A DNA stretch of 64,000 bases, taken from positions 1 through 64,000 of IMG/VR virus record IMGVR_UViG_3300015371_000026; one strand, 5' to 3'. Origin of the DNA: a virus. The position numbers and the translations under genes are program-made. The notes beneath the pieces are model-generated. The model made no database searches, was not told the DNA's origin, and was given only the letters and a program-made list of their open reading frames with translations. Shown here piece by piece: positions 1 through 8,220 of this stretch (position 1 is its first letter; the number at the start of each line of letters is the position of its first letter).

Positions 1-518
1 ACCCGGAACAGGTGCGGGGAATCATCGAAGCCACGTGGCGATTGAACACGTCCGCCATTCACTCGCCGGTCAGCATGGACGAGGTGCGCGCGTTGGCTCA
101 GTCTTGGCTGGCTCAGGGGGAAGCACTAGCAGCCGCACAACGAGAACGCGATTCGTGGGAGCGCGAGGCGAACCTGAACGAGTTGCAGTACGTCGCGCAT
201 CGGGTGGCAGCAGCGATCCTCGTCGGGACGCTCGTCTCGAAGCAGCCTGAACAGTTGGAGTGGGCCGAGGCGAGCGCGAGGAACCAACCCGAGCCGCACG
301 TTGCGGACGCGACCAGGCTGATCGTTGCTGACGTTCGTCTCTACGACGACGGGAAAGCGCACCTGCTCGCGGACGAACTCGCGGCGGCGCTGGCTTCTCT
401 CTCTAACACGGATTCCGGCAGCGAGGCGACGACGGCCGGACGTGACACACCGAACAAACCCGGCGACCTCGCGGGCGGTGTGGTAGCACGGACGCCTCGC
501 ACGAAGGGCACGGAATGA
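1..518 (+). CDS. Hypothetical protein, 5' end cut by window
   Basis: The frame is open to the left edge of the window, so the true start may lie upstream; the first in-window start is a GTG at 12. The visible ~168 residues contain an alpha-helical, Ala/Glu/Arg-rich middle (about residues 20-125) and a polar, probably disordered tail. I do not recognise a family. Its TGA overlaps the ATG of the next gene, which marks it as the first visible member of a polycistronic run. Confidence 0.6.
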   Translation, partial: PEQVRGIIEATWRLNTSAIHSPVSMDEVRALAQSWLAQGEALAAAQRERDSWEREANLNELQYVAHRVAAAILVGTLVSKQPEQLEWAEASARNQPEPHVADATRLIVADVRLYDDGKAHLLADELAAALASLSNTDSGSEATTAGRDTPNKPGDLAGGVVARTPRTKGTE

Positions 519-691
519 GACGACTGCGCCGCATCTACGCGCTCTGTCGAATGGCTCACGCGATGCGTGTGTGGCCGTGGGACAAGCGGCTGCGGATGAT
601 CGGGACTGAGAGGCCGCCAGAAGAAGTCTTCGAGGCATTCCGCCGCTTGCATGGGCTCTCTAACAGCCCCACCGAGGACACCACCGAATGA
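515..691 (+). CDS. Small hypothetical protein (58 aa)
   Basis: ATG at 515 overlaps the upstream TGA, and its own TGA at 689-691 overlaps the ATG of the next gene, so the frame fits the ATGA-coupled pattern of its neighbours. The product is basic at the N terminus (MRRLRRIYALC), has two Trp residues near position 20 and an acidic, Thr-rich end. No family recognised. The exact overlap at both ends is the main support. Confidence 0.6.
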   Translation: MRRLRRIYALCRMAHAMRVWPWDKRLRMIGTERPPEEVFEAFRRLHGLSNSPTEDTTE

Positions 692-921
692 GCGACCGCG
701 AGACGTTCCGCGTCGAAGGCCCGTGCTGGTGCCCGAACGAGATGACGCTGATGCAGGCGCGCTACATGGGCCACACGAAGGAGTGCAGCGCAGCTCGTGA
801 GGGCTGGCGCCGTGACTCGGCGGGGCTATCGGAGATGGCGCGGCGGCGGCGTGAGTACGAGGAGATCGGCAAGGCGTTCGTGGCTGCTTCTCTCGGCCCC
901 AAGGAAGGGGAACCAGGATGA
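688..921 (+). CDS. Small hypothetical protein (77 aa), Cys-containing
   Basis: A 77-residue frame with ATGA overlaps at both ends. It carries a CWC pair near residue 13 and a further Cys near residue 33, a pattern that could bind a metal, followed by an Arg-rich helical stretch. Function unknown. It sits in a string of small coupled genes typical of phage early regions. Confidence 0.6.
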   Translation: MSDRETFRVEGPCWCPNEMTLMQARYMGHTKECSAAREGWRRDSAGLSEMARRRREYEEIGKAFVAASLGPKEGEPG

Positions 922-1214
922 GCGAACTCGAATCTCGTATCATCGCTCTGGAGCACGCGACGACCAGACCGATCGGCGACGACGAGACGCACTGCGCGCT
1001 CTGTCGAGCGACAGCTGAGACGCGACGACTACAGGCTGCGTGTGCGCATCCGCAGCGTCTCAGAGACGAGATCGACGTGACCTCGTTGGGATCCGGTCGA
1101 CTTCAGACGCTCGTCTTCTGTCGACTCTGCGGCGCCGATCTTGGACGCGGGGAGGGCCCGCTCCCCGCGAACTCGACGACCTACGCTGAGGACTCTGATC
1201 CCGACGATGGCTGA
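918..1214 (+). CDS. Small zinc-ribbon-like protein (98 aa)
   Basis: Two CxxC knuckles (CALC near residue 27 and CRLC near residue 68), with an extra Cys-Ala-His between them, suggest a four-Cys zinc ribbon; the tail is acidic. Role unknown, but such proteins commonly bind nucleic acid or protein partners. Its 3' end overlaps by about 34 bases the end of a gene on the opposite strand, so the two are convergent. Confidence 0.6.
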   Translation: MSELESRIIALEHATTRPIGDDETHCALCRATAETRRLQAACAHPQRLRDEIDVTSLGSGRLQTLVFCRLCGADLGRGEGPLPANSTTYAEDSDPDDG

Positions 1215-1477
1215 GTCCCGCTCGCGCGATCTGCGTCCTCCGGTGTCACACCCTCCGGCAGGTTCGCATCGCGACGCGCACGATCGACCTCGCTCATCTC
1301 GTTACGCAGGAACGACGACGCACTCGCTGCGTCAGGCCGGAACTCCTCCGACAGCTCACCCGGTGCGTCCTTCGGCTGCGGCGGCAGCTGCCCGGCCGGA
1401 AGAATCATCGGGTCCGGGTTGCGCGACGCCTCCTCGTCGTTCAGGCCGTGATCGACCACTGACTGAGGCTTGCCCAT
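1181..1477 (-). CDS. Lone antisense hypothetical protein (98 aa)
   Basis: This is the only minus-strand gene I support in the left 44 kb. The ATG at 1477 is preceded by a good AAGGGAG ribosome binding site. The composition (Pro/Glu/Ser-rich, acidic, few Arg runs) looks like real coding rather than a shadow of the plus strand, where no convincing gene competes. Function unknown; it may be intrinsically disordered. Being convergent with the upstream operon, it could be separately controlled. Confidence 0.55.
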   Translation of the reverse strand: MGKPQSVVDHGLNDEEASRNPDPMILPAGQLPPQPKDAPGELSEEFRPDAASASSFLRNEMSEVDRARRDANLPEGVTPEDADRASGTQPSSGSESSA

Positions 1478-1546
1478 GAGGCTCCCTTCGTGTCGATGGC
1501 CCGGATCTTGGTGCTCGTTCCCGTACCGGCGTAACGGTAAACAGTC

Positions 1547-1783
1547 GTGAGCCGCTGCGCCTGCGGAGCGCTCGTGATCTACGCATCGACGCTCGTCGAC
1601 GAGCTAGTTGCGCTAGAGCCGCTGGACTACGGCGGCACGGACGCGTACGTGCTGCGCGACCCGAAGGGGAAGCGCTGGCGCGAGCGAGGGCCGGTGGCGA
1701 TCCCGGCGTGGCCGACGCTGGCTCGACACGAGATACTGCTCCAACCACATCGATGCTCGGAGGTGAGCGATGGTCGTACGTGA
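1547..1783 (+). CDS. Small hypothetical protein (78 aa)
   Basis: Starts with GTG and a CxC motif at residues 4-6 (SRCACG), with a single further Cys near the end, so a partial metal site is possible. A hydrophobic beta-like stretch follows. It overlaps the start of the next gene by 14 bases. No family recognised. Confidence 0.5.
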   Translation: MSRCACGALVIYASTLVDELVALEPLDYGGTDAYVLRDPKGKRWRERGPVAIPAWPTLARHEILLQPHRCSEVSDGRT

Positions 1784-2657
1784 GCGATCGACAGCGGAGC
1801 GCGTCGTGCGTCTCTGCGAAGACGTCGGACTGGCTGCGTTCCAGTCGCCGGTAGGAAAGCGCCACGACGTGATCGTGGACGGTCGGTTCGTAGTCAACGC
1901 GCCGACTGCTGTTCAACCTGACTGCGCGTATCTCGCGATCCCGAACGCGCAGTGGGCGGAAGCGAAGTATCTCTGGTCGATGTTCGGAGAGCTGCGCCAG
2001 CTGTACGCGTGGGACGACGAGGGCGAGCTGTTCTGCGCGACGCAGACGGAGCTGGAGACGCGACGAGTCCACGGCCAGCCGCACGCGAGCTACAGACTGT
2101 TTCGTGTCGCAGGATGGCGCCCGAGTCGTCTAGTTGACGTCGTGCTCCCGAACAGGCTGATGGTCGCGATCCCGTTCCAGGTGTCGCCGGACGCACCGAT
2201 GCAGACCACGCTGACAGGTGACGTCGAGCCGATGGGCATGGCGGTACGCAAGCTGGGCCCGATGGAGAACCAGCTCGTGACGTGGTTCCGCGACGGGTTC
2301 GCGGCGCGCTCGTCCCAGATCGGAACGCTCAGCCACTCGCTGCGACCGGCGTCGTGCGGCTCGTATCGACGCGACATCGCACGCGGCGAGTACAACGGCG
2401 ACGCGTGCTGTCGCGCAGCCGCTGATCAGGACGGGTCGCGACTCGCGAAGACGATGGAGCGCCACGGAATCGTCTGGCTCGCAGATGATCGTCGCTGGCG
2501 TCTGGTCGGTACTGATGCGCGAGCGAGCGACGGCGAGCGCTGGGACAGGATCGTCGCGGACTTCGCTCGCTGGAATCAGATGCGCGCCGCGACAGCAAAG
2601 GTCGACGGCGACGAGATCATGCCAGAACCGCTGTTCGAGTTCGAGGAGGACGAATGA
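1770..2657 (+). CDS. Hypothetical protein (295 aa)
   Basis: ATG preceded by a near-perfect GGAGGTGAG site, which fixes the start. The N-terminal 100 residues look like a mixed alpha/beta domain (residues 15-80) and the middle has a second beta-rich part; the C-terminal 60 residues contain several Trp and acidic residues. I do not recognise it. It is the gene directly upstream of the ParB/TAGT pair, with ATGA overlap, so a part in the same DNA-modification system is possible but unproven. Confidence 0.6.
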   Translation: MVVRERSTAERVVRLCEDVGLAAFQSPVGKRHDVIVDGRFVVNAPTAVQPDCAYLAIPNAQWAEAKYLWSMFGELRQLYAWDDEGELFCATQTELETRRVHGQPHASYRLFRVAGWRPSRLVDVVLPNRLMVAIPFQVSPDAPMQTTLTGDVEPMGMAVRKLGPMENQLVTWFRDGFAARSSQIGTLSHSLRPASCGSYRRDIARGEYNGDACCRAAADQDGSRLAKTMERHGIVWLADDRRWRLVGTDARASDGERWDRIVADFARWNQMRAATAKVDGDEIMPEPLFEFEEDE

Positions 2658-3646
2658 GCGAGATCCCAGACCTTCCGCTGTTCGGTGAAAGCGCGGAGAC
2701 GGAGGGGGGAGGCGTAAACGAGTCGCCCTCCGATCATGACGGCCAGCAGATGTCACCTCTACAGAGTCCCGAGGTCCATGGCTCGGGTCGTTCGTCTGTA
2801 AGTACGTCGCCTCCCGCCGCCTCCGCGTTCGAGATCGAGATGGTCGAGATCGCGTCGCTGAAGACACACGCGCGCGCCTATCGCAGCCACCCGCCAGATC
2901 AGCTCGAACACCTCGCGCGCAGCCTGCGCACACACGGGTGCTACCGACCCATCCTGATCGCGCGCGACGGGACGATCCTCGCGGGACGCGGGATCACGAC
3001 CGCCGCGAAGGAATGGCTCGGGTGGACCGAGATCCCCGCGCGACGTCTCGACATCGGACCAGAAGATCCCGAGGCGCTGAAGATCCTCGCAGGCGACGAC
3101 GAGGTAGGGAACCTCGCGGAGACGAACGACCGCGCGCGAGCCGAGGTGCTGAAGCACGTCAAGGACAGCGCAGACGAGGGGCTGCTCGGCACAGGGTTCG
3201 ACTCGGGCGCGCTCGCGAATCTCGCGCTGGTCACACGACCCGCGAGCGAGCTAGCCGATAAGGACGAGGCCGCGCACTGGGTCGGGATGCCCGCGTTCGA
3301 GAAGCCCGTCGAGGAACGCTGTAAGCTGGTCGTCAGCTTCACGAGCGACGACGACCGGCTCAAGTTCCTGGAGCTGATCAACCACCAGGGGCACCGCCAT
3401 GTGCGCGGGAAGGCGATCTCCATCTGGTGGCCCGACAAGCCGCGCCAGGATCTCTACGCGCTGCGCTTCGACGACCTCCTCGAGATCCCACCTGACATCA
3501 ACGACAACATCGGGCTCGGTAAGGGCGACCCTGAGCCGATCGACGAGGACGACGCGGTGCGCTGTCTCGTCTGCGGCGGCGAGATCGGCGTGAAGACGCG
3601 CAACTGTCGTCGGTGCGGGACGAAGGAGGGCGAGACACTTGCCTGA
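2654..3646 (+). CDS. ParB-like domain protein with C-terminal zinc ribbon
   Basis: Residues about 62-150 match a phage-type ParB/sulfiredoxin-fold domain: an IxxLKTHARAYRSHP opening, a QLEHLARSLRTHG helix, then RPILIARDGTILAGRG and AAKEWLGWTEIP. Residues 210-275 form a second, beta-rich domain, and Cys304, 307, 318 and 321 form a zinc ribbon. ParB-fold proteins bind DNA and some act as nucleases or NTPases. In phages they are often found beside base-modification genes. The next gene is a TAGT glycosyltransferase, supporting a role in targeting DNA modification. The first 55 residues are low-complexity. Confidence 0.75.
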   Translation: MSEIPDLPLFGESAETEGGGVNESPSDHDGQQMSPLQSPEVHGSGRSSVSTSPPAASAFEIEMVEIASLKTHARAYRSHPPDQLEHLARSLRTHGCYRPILIARDGTILAGRGITTAAKEWLGWTEIPARRLDIGPEDPEALKILAGDDEVGNLAETNDRARAEVLKHVKDSADEGLLGTGFDSGALANLALVTRPASELADKDEAAHWVGMPAFEKPVEERCKLVVSFTSDDDRLKFLELINHQGHRHVRGKAISIWWPDKPRQDLYALRFDDLLEIPPDINDNIGLGKGDPEPIDEDDAVRCLVCGGEIGVKTRNCRRCGTKEGETLA

Positions 3647-4583
3647 TCGCGTGCTTCCGCGCTACCCGGTGTACGTGCCGTCGAAGGGTCGCTACTCGGG
3701 CGCTCGACCGAAGACGGCGCTACGTCTGCTCAAGGACGGCGTCCCGTTTCGCGTCGTCGTCGAGGAAGCCGAGCGACGCGCGTACGAGCGCATGGTCGGC
3801 GCCAGTCGCGTGCTCGTGCTCCCGTTCAGCGATCTCGGGCAGGGGTCGATCCCGGCCCGTAACTGGATCATGGATCACGCCATCGCGGAGGGGCACGAGC
3901 GCCACTGGCAGCTGGACGACAACATCATCGAGTTCCGTCGCCTGTATCGAGGCGACCGCTACCCGTGCTGCGCCGGTGTCGCGCTTCGCGCCTGCGAGGA
4001 CTTTACCGATCGTTACGAGAACATCGGGATCAGCGGGCTCAACTACCAGATGTTCGTGCCGCGCGACACGAGCGTCCCGTTCTATCTGAACGTCCACGTC
4101 TACAGCTGTACGCTGGTCAACAACGCGATCCCGCACCGCTGGCGCGGTCGCTACAACGAGGACACCGACCTGTGCTTGCAGGTGCTCGCCGACGGGTGGT
4201 GCACGGTGGCGCTCAACGTGTTCATGGCGAACAAGTCGCCGACCATGCGGATGAAGGGCGGGAACACCGACGAGCTATACGCGTCGGACGGGCGGCTGGC
4301 GATGGCGCGCGCGCTCGAACGTCTCTGGGCTGGCACCGTGACTACAGATCGTCGCTGGCAGCGCCCGCAGCACGTGATCACGGACTCGTGGCGTAAGTTC
4401 GTCGCGTCGAAGGAGCCCGACCAGATCTCGCTCACCGACCTATACGAGGCGCTCGGGGAAGGACTCGAACTAAAGCTGAAGCCAGGTGTCGATCTCTCCG
4501 CGCTTCCGGCGATCGACGAGTACGGGCTGCGTCTGCACAACACTCGACCGGCTCAGATGCCGATGGCGGAGGTGACGTCGTGA
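3639..4583 (+). CDS. TAGT/GREB1-type DNA glycosyltransferase-like protein
   Basis: A 314-residue GT-A-like enzyme starting at a TTG that overlaps the ParB gene by 8 bases. It opens with VYVPSKGRY, has a metal-binding-like LDD motif (residues 92-94), an NFxV-like central region and a RYNEDTDLCLQ motif (171-181). This order is typical of the TET/JBP-associated glycosyltransferase (TAGT) family, related to the C-terminal part of GREB1. These are proposed to add sugars to modified bases in phage DNA. No TET/JBP hydroxylase or hydroxymethylase was seen in the window, so the acceptor base is unknown. Confidence 0.75.
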   Translation: MPDRVLPRYPVYVPSKGRYSGARPKTALRLLKDGVPFRVVVEEAERRAYERMVGASRVLVLPFSDLGQGSIPARNWIMDHAIAEGHERHWQLDDNIIEFRRLYRGDRYPCCAGVALRACEDFTDRYENIGISGLNYQMFVPRDTSVPFYLNVHVYSCTLVNNAIPHRWRGRYNEDTDLCLQVLADGWCTVALNVFMANKSPTMRMKGGNTDELYASDGRLAMARALERLWAGTVTTDRRWQRPQHVITDSWRKFVASKEPDQISLTDLYEALGEGLELKLKPGVDLSALPAIDEYGLRLHNTRPAQMPMAEVTS

Positions 4584-4753
4584 GGAAAATCGAGAGCGAG
4601 CACGGGACAGTGGACAAACGAAAGGTCGACCGCTCGTTCGAGCAGGACGAGCAGCGCTGGATCGAGTCGTACGTCCACAACTCGGCGACGAAGATCGCAG
4701 AGCGCGCTCACGCCGCGCGCCTCGCGCTCCAGAACGGGAAGACCGAGACGTGA
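4580..4753 (+). CDS. Small basic hypothetical protein (57 aa)
   Basis: GTG start overlaps the TGA of the glycosyltransferase gene, and its TGA overlaps the GTG of the methyltransferase gene. The product is highly charged and helical (MRKIESEHG...; Lys/Arg/Glu-rich). It lies inside the putative DNA-modification cassette and is probably co-translated with it. No family recognised. Confidence 0.55.
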   Translation: MRKIESEHGTVDKRKVDRSFEQDEQRWIESYVHNSATKIAERAHAARLALQNGKTET

Positions 4754-5577
4754 GCAAGCTGCTTCCGCTCTCGCCGTTCGAGATGCGCAAGCAGGATCTC
4801 TTCAGCGTGTTCATCTCTGACTGCTGCGACGCCGGACTCGACCCAGAGCAGATCAAGCGCTGGGCGCAGGAGTCAGAGCGCTACTACCGCGAGCCTGCGA
4901 AGTACGCCGACGAGCAGACCGCGCGGCGCTCGATGGAGGAGTACTGGTACGCGTCGCTCGACGAGGGCGAGCCCGCCTGGGAGGTGTACGCCACGACCGC
5001 GATGGTCGCCGATCTATGGGCGTGCTGGTCCGTCTACTCGCGCGGATACCTGCGCGCCCTTCATAGCGAGCGCGCGCTTCCGACCGGGTCGATCATCGCC
5101 GACATCGGGTATCCGGTGAAGTGCGTCGTCGACCTCGGGTGCGGGATCGCGTACACCACAGCGGCGCTGAAGCGCATCTGGCCGCACGCCGACGTGATCG
5201 GCACCAACCTGCTCTGCACACCGCAGGCCGACGTGGCGCTGCTCGTCGCCGAGCGGTATGACTTCGAGATCTCGGAGAGCATCGCTGACGTCGACCACGC
5301 AGACGTCGTGTTCGCGAGCGAATACTTCGAGCACTTCCAGCAGCCGGTTGCGCACCTCGAGGAGGTTCTGGCGCTCGAACCGCGGGCGCTGATCACCGCG
5401 AACTGCTTCAGCGGAAGGTCGATCGGCCACTTCGACTCGTACATCGTGAACGGTCGCGACGTCTCGGGCCGCGCGACCAGCAGGGCGTTCGGCCTACTGC
5501 TGCGATCGAGCGGGTACGACCTTGTCGAGACGCGGCTGTGGAACAACAGGCCGACGTACTGGCGGCGCCGCTCGTGA
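4750..5577 (+). CDS. Class I SAM-dependent methyltransferase
   Basis: Residues 126-134 (VVDLGCGIA) are a classical glycine-rich SAM-binding motif I. A DVIGTN motif follows as the acidic loop region, and FASEYFEHF near residue 195 resembles motif IV of small-molecule or sugar methyltransferases. The N-terminal 110 residues are helical. No DPPY/NPPY or PC motif is seen, so it is not an obvious DNA-base methylase. Between TAGT and UDG-like genes, it may methylate a base adduct or its sugar; this is inference from context. Confidence 0.75.
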   Translation: MSKLLPLSPFEMRKQDLFSVFISDCCDAGLDPEQIKRWAQESERYYREPAKYADEQTARRSMEEYWYASLDEGEPAWEVYATTAMVADLWACWSVYSRGYLRALHSERALPTGSIIADIGYPVKCVVDLGCGIAYTTAALKRIWPHADVIGTNLLCTPQADVALLVAERYDFEISESIADVDHADVVFASEYFEHFQQPVAHLEEVLALEPRALITANCFSGRSIGHFDSYIVNGRDVSGRATSRAFGLLLRSSGYDLVETRLWNNRPTYWRRRS

Positions 5578-6101
5578 CCGGGTGGATGTACGGGGAGATG
5601 CCAGGAACGACACCGGGGCCGCCGCTGGGCGGTCGCAACGGCGAACTGCTTGCCGAGCTGTGCGGCCTGGACGACTACAACCACCTGCGCGACATGTTCT
5701 GCGTGCGTAACCTCGTCCCGGCTCGACCCGACGACGGGCGCTGGCCCCGGCACGAGGCGCGCGTACGCGCCATGTTCCAGATCGCCGGATGGAGCGACGG
5801 AGACCAGATCGTCCTGCTCGGCGCCCACGTTCGAGACGCGTTCGGGCTCGATGGCAAACCCTTGACCTCGCTGGAGGTCCCGCTAACCAGCGGCCACCAG
5901 GCCGAGGTGCCGTCGGGGAGCGGCCCCCTGGGTGTTTCTGAGGGGGGCAGGCTAGGAACGGCTCCCACGGCTGTCGTCCATCTCGTCCCCCACCCGAGCG
6001 GCCGCAATCGGTGGTGGAACGAGCCAGAGAACCGCGAGCGCGCATCGCGATTGCTCAAGAAAGTCGTTATGGTCGTGCGAGACGAGAGGAGCGCGAGGTG
6101 A
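5574..6101 (+). CDS. Uracil-DNA-glycosylase-superfamily protein
   Basis: Start placed at the GTG whose overlap with the upstream stop gives the usual 4-base coupling (a longer frame from 5538 exists). The 175-residue product has an N-terminal GEMPGTTPGPP loop resembling the UDG water-activating motif, an IVLLGAHVRDAFG strand-helix, and HPSGRNRWWN at residues 140-149, which resembles the UDG DNA-binding/leucine-loop motif. UDG-fold enzymes excise bases; in modification operons they may act on modified thymine or uracil. It could process the base made by the neighbouring TAGT and methyltransferase genes. Confidence 0.65.
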   Translation: MTGWMYGEMPGTTPGPPLGGRNGELLAELCGLDDYNHLRDMFCVRNLVPARPDDGRWPRHEARVRAMFQIAGWSDGDQIVLLGAHVRDAFGLDGKPLTSLEVPLTSGHQAEVPSGSGPLGVSEGGRLGTAPTAVVHLVPHPSGRNRWWNEPENRERASRLLKKVVMVVRDERSAR

Positions 6102-6193
6102 GACCGGGCGATGCGAGACCTAGAGCGGGCACGACGTCGACGAGGCGCCGTTCCCGGTCGTGCGTCTGGCTATCCCCTCGCGCCGCTTACTAG
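6098..6193 (+). CDS. Possible short ORF (31 aa)
   Basis: A GTG overlaps the stop of the UDG-like gene (GTGA) and the frame runs to a TAG at 6191-6193. The predicted peptide is Arg/Ser-rich with no recognisable feature. Support is only the overlap pattern; the stretch may instead be a leader for the next gene, which has its own strong ribosome binding site (CAGGAGGGAG). Confidence 0.2.
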   Translation: MRPGDARPRAGTTSTRRRSRSCVWLSPRAAY

Positions 6194-6220
6194 CCAGCTA
6201 CAGGAGGGAGACGATCGACT

Positions 6221-6472
6221 ATGTCGACGCCAGAACCGCAGCCCGAGCCTCAGGTCGACCTGGGCGACGACGAGAAGGGCACGCGCGAGTACGTGATCCT
6301 CACGGAGTGGAAGGAGAGCGGTCGCGTCAAGGCGCGCAGTGACCGCGAGGCGCTGGAGAAGTTCATGTCCGACTCCGGTACAGACGAGGGGACGTTCGCT
6401 GCTGTCACGGCGAGTCGCTGGAAGCCGCGCACAGTGAAGACGCAGACGAAGACCGCAAGGGTCTTCGAGTAG
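6221..6472 (+). CDS. Small conserved-looking phage protein (83 aa)
   Basis: ATG preceded by CAGGAGGGAGACG. The N terminus is a Pro/Gln/Glu linker; residues 24-75 form a compact domain with YVILTEW, SGRVKARSDREAL and a SRWKPRTVKTQTKT ending. I recall similar small proteins in actinobacteriophages but no function. It is the last gene of the modification-cassette transcript, being followed at once by a strong terminator. Confidence 0.65.
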   Translation: MSTPEPQPEPQVDLGDDEKGTREYVILTEWKESGRVKARSDREALEKFMSDSGTDEGTFAAVTASRWKPRTVKTQTKTARVFE

Positions 6473-6491
6473 CGCAGTAGCACCGACGAGA

Positions 6492-6530
6492 GAGGGTCGG
6501 CTCGTAGCGCGCCGACCCTCGTTTCTCGTC
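6492..6530 (+). terminator. Rho-independent terminator
   Basis: A perfect 10-bp stem (GAGGGTCGGC at 6492-6501 pairing with 6511-6520) with a 9-base loop, followed by a T-rich tract (GTTTCTCGTCCTTTTC). It lies 20 bases after the stop of the upstream gene and ends the left operon. The next gene starts about 85 bases further on; I see no clear promoter there. Confidence 0.8.
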
Positions 6531-6615
6531 CTTTTCGTACGACGTCCGGGCCTTCCCTCGAACCTCCCAGGGGTGGATTATCTCGTGGCCGCAGCGAAAA
6601 CCTAGACCGGGCCGA

Positions 6616-6909
6616 GTGAACGACCGACTATCGCGCCTAGATCCGGCTGGCGACCTCGTCATCGATGCCGCGCTACGCGCTAACGGCGCAGAGCCGTTCG
6701 ACGAGCGCGCCTGGCTGGCCACGGTCGGGTACGAGGACGAGCAGCGCGACCCTGACGACCGCGACTGGCTCGACCGCGTGTACGCGGCGATGATGGCCAC
6801 GAAGTCGCTACGCGTCTGTAAGGCGCTGCTACGCGGCGAGTCTGTTCATCGCTCCCAGCTCGACCCGTCCGCGGTGCGCGCGATCGAGCGCAGATCGAGA
6901 CGGTCGTGA
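6616..6909 (+). CDS. Hypothetical protein (97 aa)
   Basis: GTG start, first gene after the terminator at 6492-6530. The product is acidic then basic (ends in RRSRRS), with a predicted helical middle containing WLATVGYEDEQ. Its stop overlaps the start of the next gene. No family recognised. Confidence 0.55.
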   Translation: MNDRLSRLDPAGDLVIDAALRANGAEPFDERAWLATVGYEDEQRDPDDRDWLDRVYAAMMATKSLRVCKALLRGESVHRSQLDPSAVRAIERRSRRS

Positions 6910-7154
6910 GCGTCGCGTTCATCGAGTTCACCGGCGGCGGTCCCTGGGACGGGCAGATCATCGCGGCCGAGCACCCCGAGTACGAGTACAGAATCCCGCG
7001 CCCGAGCAGGTTCCCGGGCTTCGTCGGCGTGTGCGACGCGGACGACGTCGACGTGACCACGTTCGGGCGCTGCGACGCGTACCGGCGTGACGGGCGACGC
7101 GCGCACATGGTCGGCGGCGCCACAGTCTGGTCGTACAGCTGGGAGCCGATGTGA
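6906..7154 (+). CDS. Hypothetical protein (82 aa)
   Basis: GTG start overlapping the upstream stop. The sequence IEFTGGGPWDGQII followed by a beta-rich, aromatic-rich body and a C-terminal VWSYSWEP suggests a small beta-barrel; I recall similar sequences among phage early proteins without a known role. Coupled by GTGA to the next gene. Confidence 0.55.
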   Translation: MSVAFIEFTGGGPWDGQIIAAEHPEYEYRIPRPSRFPGFVGVCDADDVDVTTFGRCDAYRRDGRRAHMVGGATVWSYSWEPM

Positions 7155-7354
7155 GCGAGCTAGACGTCCATCGCGTCATCTGCCCGTATCGCGACATCGA
7201 ACTCGACCGGCTGCGCGCAACGCGCGTCATCGCAGAGCAGACAGTGCTCGCGCTGCGGCGGATGCTGATCGCGACCGATCCGACGCTGCCGAACGAGTAC
7301 GACGGCACAGCCTGGGCTGACTTAGAGCGCTTGCACCGAACGAAGGTCGCGTGA
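7151..7354 (+). CDS. Hypothetical protein (67 aa)
   Basis: A short, mostly helical protein with 4-base overlaps on both sides. Residues 15-45 form a likely helix (RDIELDRLRATRVIAEQTVLA region). No motif suggests a function. Confidence 0.5.
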   Translation: MSELDVHRVICPYRDIELDRLRATRVIAEQTVLALRRMLIATDPTLPNEYDGTAWADLERLHRTKVA

Positions 7355-7548
7355 ACGAGCTGTCGCTACGCAGAGTCACTGCGTGGATCGCGTTCCCTTC
7401 ACGCCGCACCTGGGGCGAGTGCTGGTGGACCGCGCGAGACATCTGTCTTACGAACCAGCCTGAGCTGCCCGATCCACTTGAGGCGATTCGACGCGAGCAC
7501 GACCGTCGCATCGAACAGGCGTTCATCTTCGGGACGAGCGAGCGATGA
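7351..7548 (+). CDS. Hypothetical protein (65 aa)
   Basis: GTG start with GTGA overlap. Trp-rich centre (residues 12-28 contain four Trp) followed by a charged helix ending RIEQAF. Not recognised. Packed in the same operon as its neighbours. Confidence 0.5.
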   Translation: MNELSLRRVTAWIAFPSRRTWGECWWTARDICLTNQPELPDPLEAIRREHDRRIEQAFIFGTSER

Positions 7549-7931
7549 GGATCGACGACCCCGGCCACGAGTTCATGCTGCGCTGGCTCGACACTGAGAA
7601 GGAGACAGAGGCGCGCTTGATCTTCGTCAAACGCGTCGGAGACGGCTACCCGGGCAACGAGCCGCCCGCACACCCAGGCACCAACTGCCAAGAGGTGATT
7701 CGTGCGCTGATCGCGCGCGTCCAGTATCTCGACAAGCAGATCCCGCACGTCGAGAACCGCACCATCCTCTACGCCCTGCGGCTCGCGCTTTACAGCTTCG
7801 AGCTACGCGCGGCTGAGCGGCACGGACGACTCGAAGCGTTCGAGCGCGAGTTCAATCGCAGCGTGATCGAGACATACGCGACCTGCGCGAAGTGCGGCCA
7901 TGTCGGCTGCGGCGGCGAGTGCCATGAGTGA
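7545..7931 (+). CDS. Hypothetical protein with C-terminal Cys cluster (128 aa)
   Basis: ATGA overlap with the gene before. The body (residues 45-110) is strongly helical (EVIRALIARVQYLDKQI; LRLALYSFELRAAERH). The last 20 residues hold CAKCGHVGCGGEC, a compact zinc-knuckle-like cluster. The helical core resembles conserved phage proteins of unknown role placed near replication genes. Confidence 0.6.
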   Translation: MRIDDPGHEFMLRWLDTEKETEARLIFVKRVGDGYPGNEPPAHPGTNCQEVIRALIARVQYLDKQIPHVENRTILYALRLALYSFELRAAERHGRLEAFEREFNRSVIETYATCAKCGHVGCGGECHE

Positions 7932-8220
7932 GCGGGGCTACGAGCACATTCTCGTCGAGATGCCGCTGTGCGCGAGTGAGCGCGGTAGGCCGATGGTCGT
8001 TCTCCCTTGCAGTCGGTTTCGCGCGTACGCAGACGACATCTATCTCGATCTGCTCAAGCGCTACGCACTCGACACGCTAGAGCGTGCGCGGCGCGAGCAC
8101 CACGGTGACCAGCTACAGCTCCCGAGTCTCGATCCTGACGACTGGTATCTCCGCTCGCGCACACGGCAGGTGCTCGGCTCGCTCTCAGAGGTGTACGAGA
8201 TCGTCCCGCGGGAGGTATGA
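7924..8220 (+). CDS. Hypothetical protein (98 aa)
   Basis: Start chosen at the ATG 8 bases inside the previous gene; an upstream in-frame start at 7900 would overlap more. The product has a beta-like first half (HILVEMPLCAS; MVVLPCSRFR) and a charged second half. It precedes the RepA-like ATPase with a 4-base overlap, so a helper role in replication is conceivable but not shown. Confidence 0.5.
   Translation: MSERGYEHILVEMPLCASERGRPMVVLPCSRFRAYADDIYLDLLKRYALDTLERARREHHGDQLQLPSLDPDDWYLRSRTRQVLGSLSEVYEIVPREV

Noticed and set aside
126-638. Minus-strand ORF opposite the first genes, and many similar long ORFs on opposite strands
   Set aside because: Arg/Ala/Ser-rich translations and the lack of ribosome binding sites mark them as shadows of real genes in high-GC DNA.
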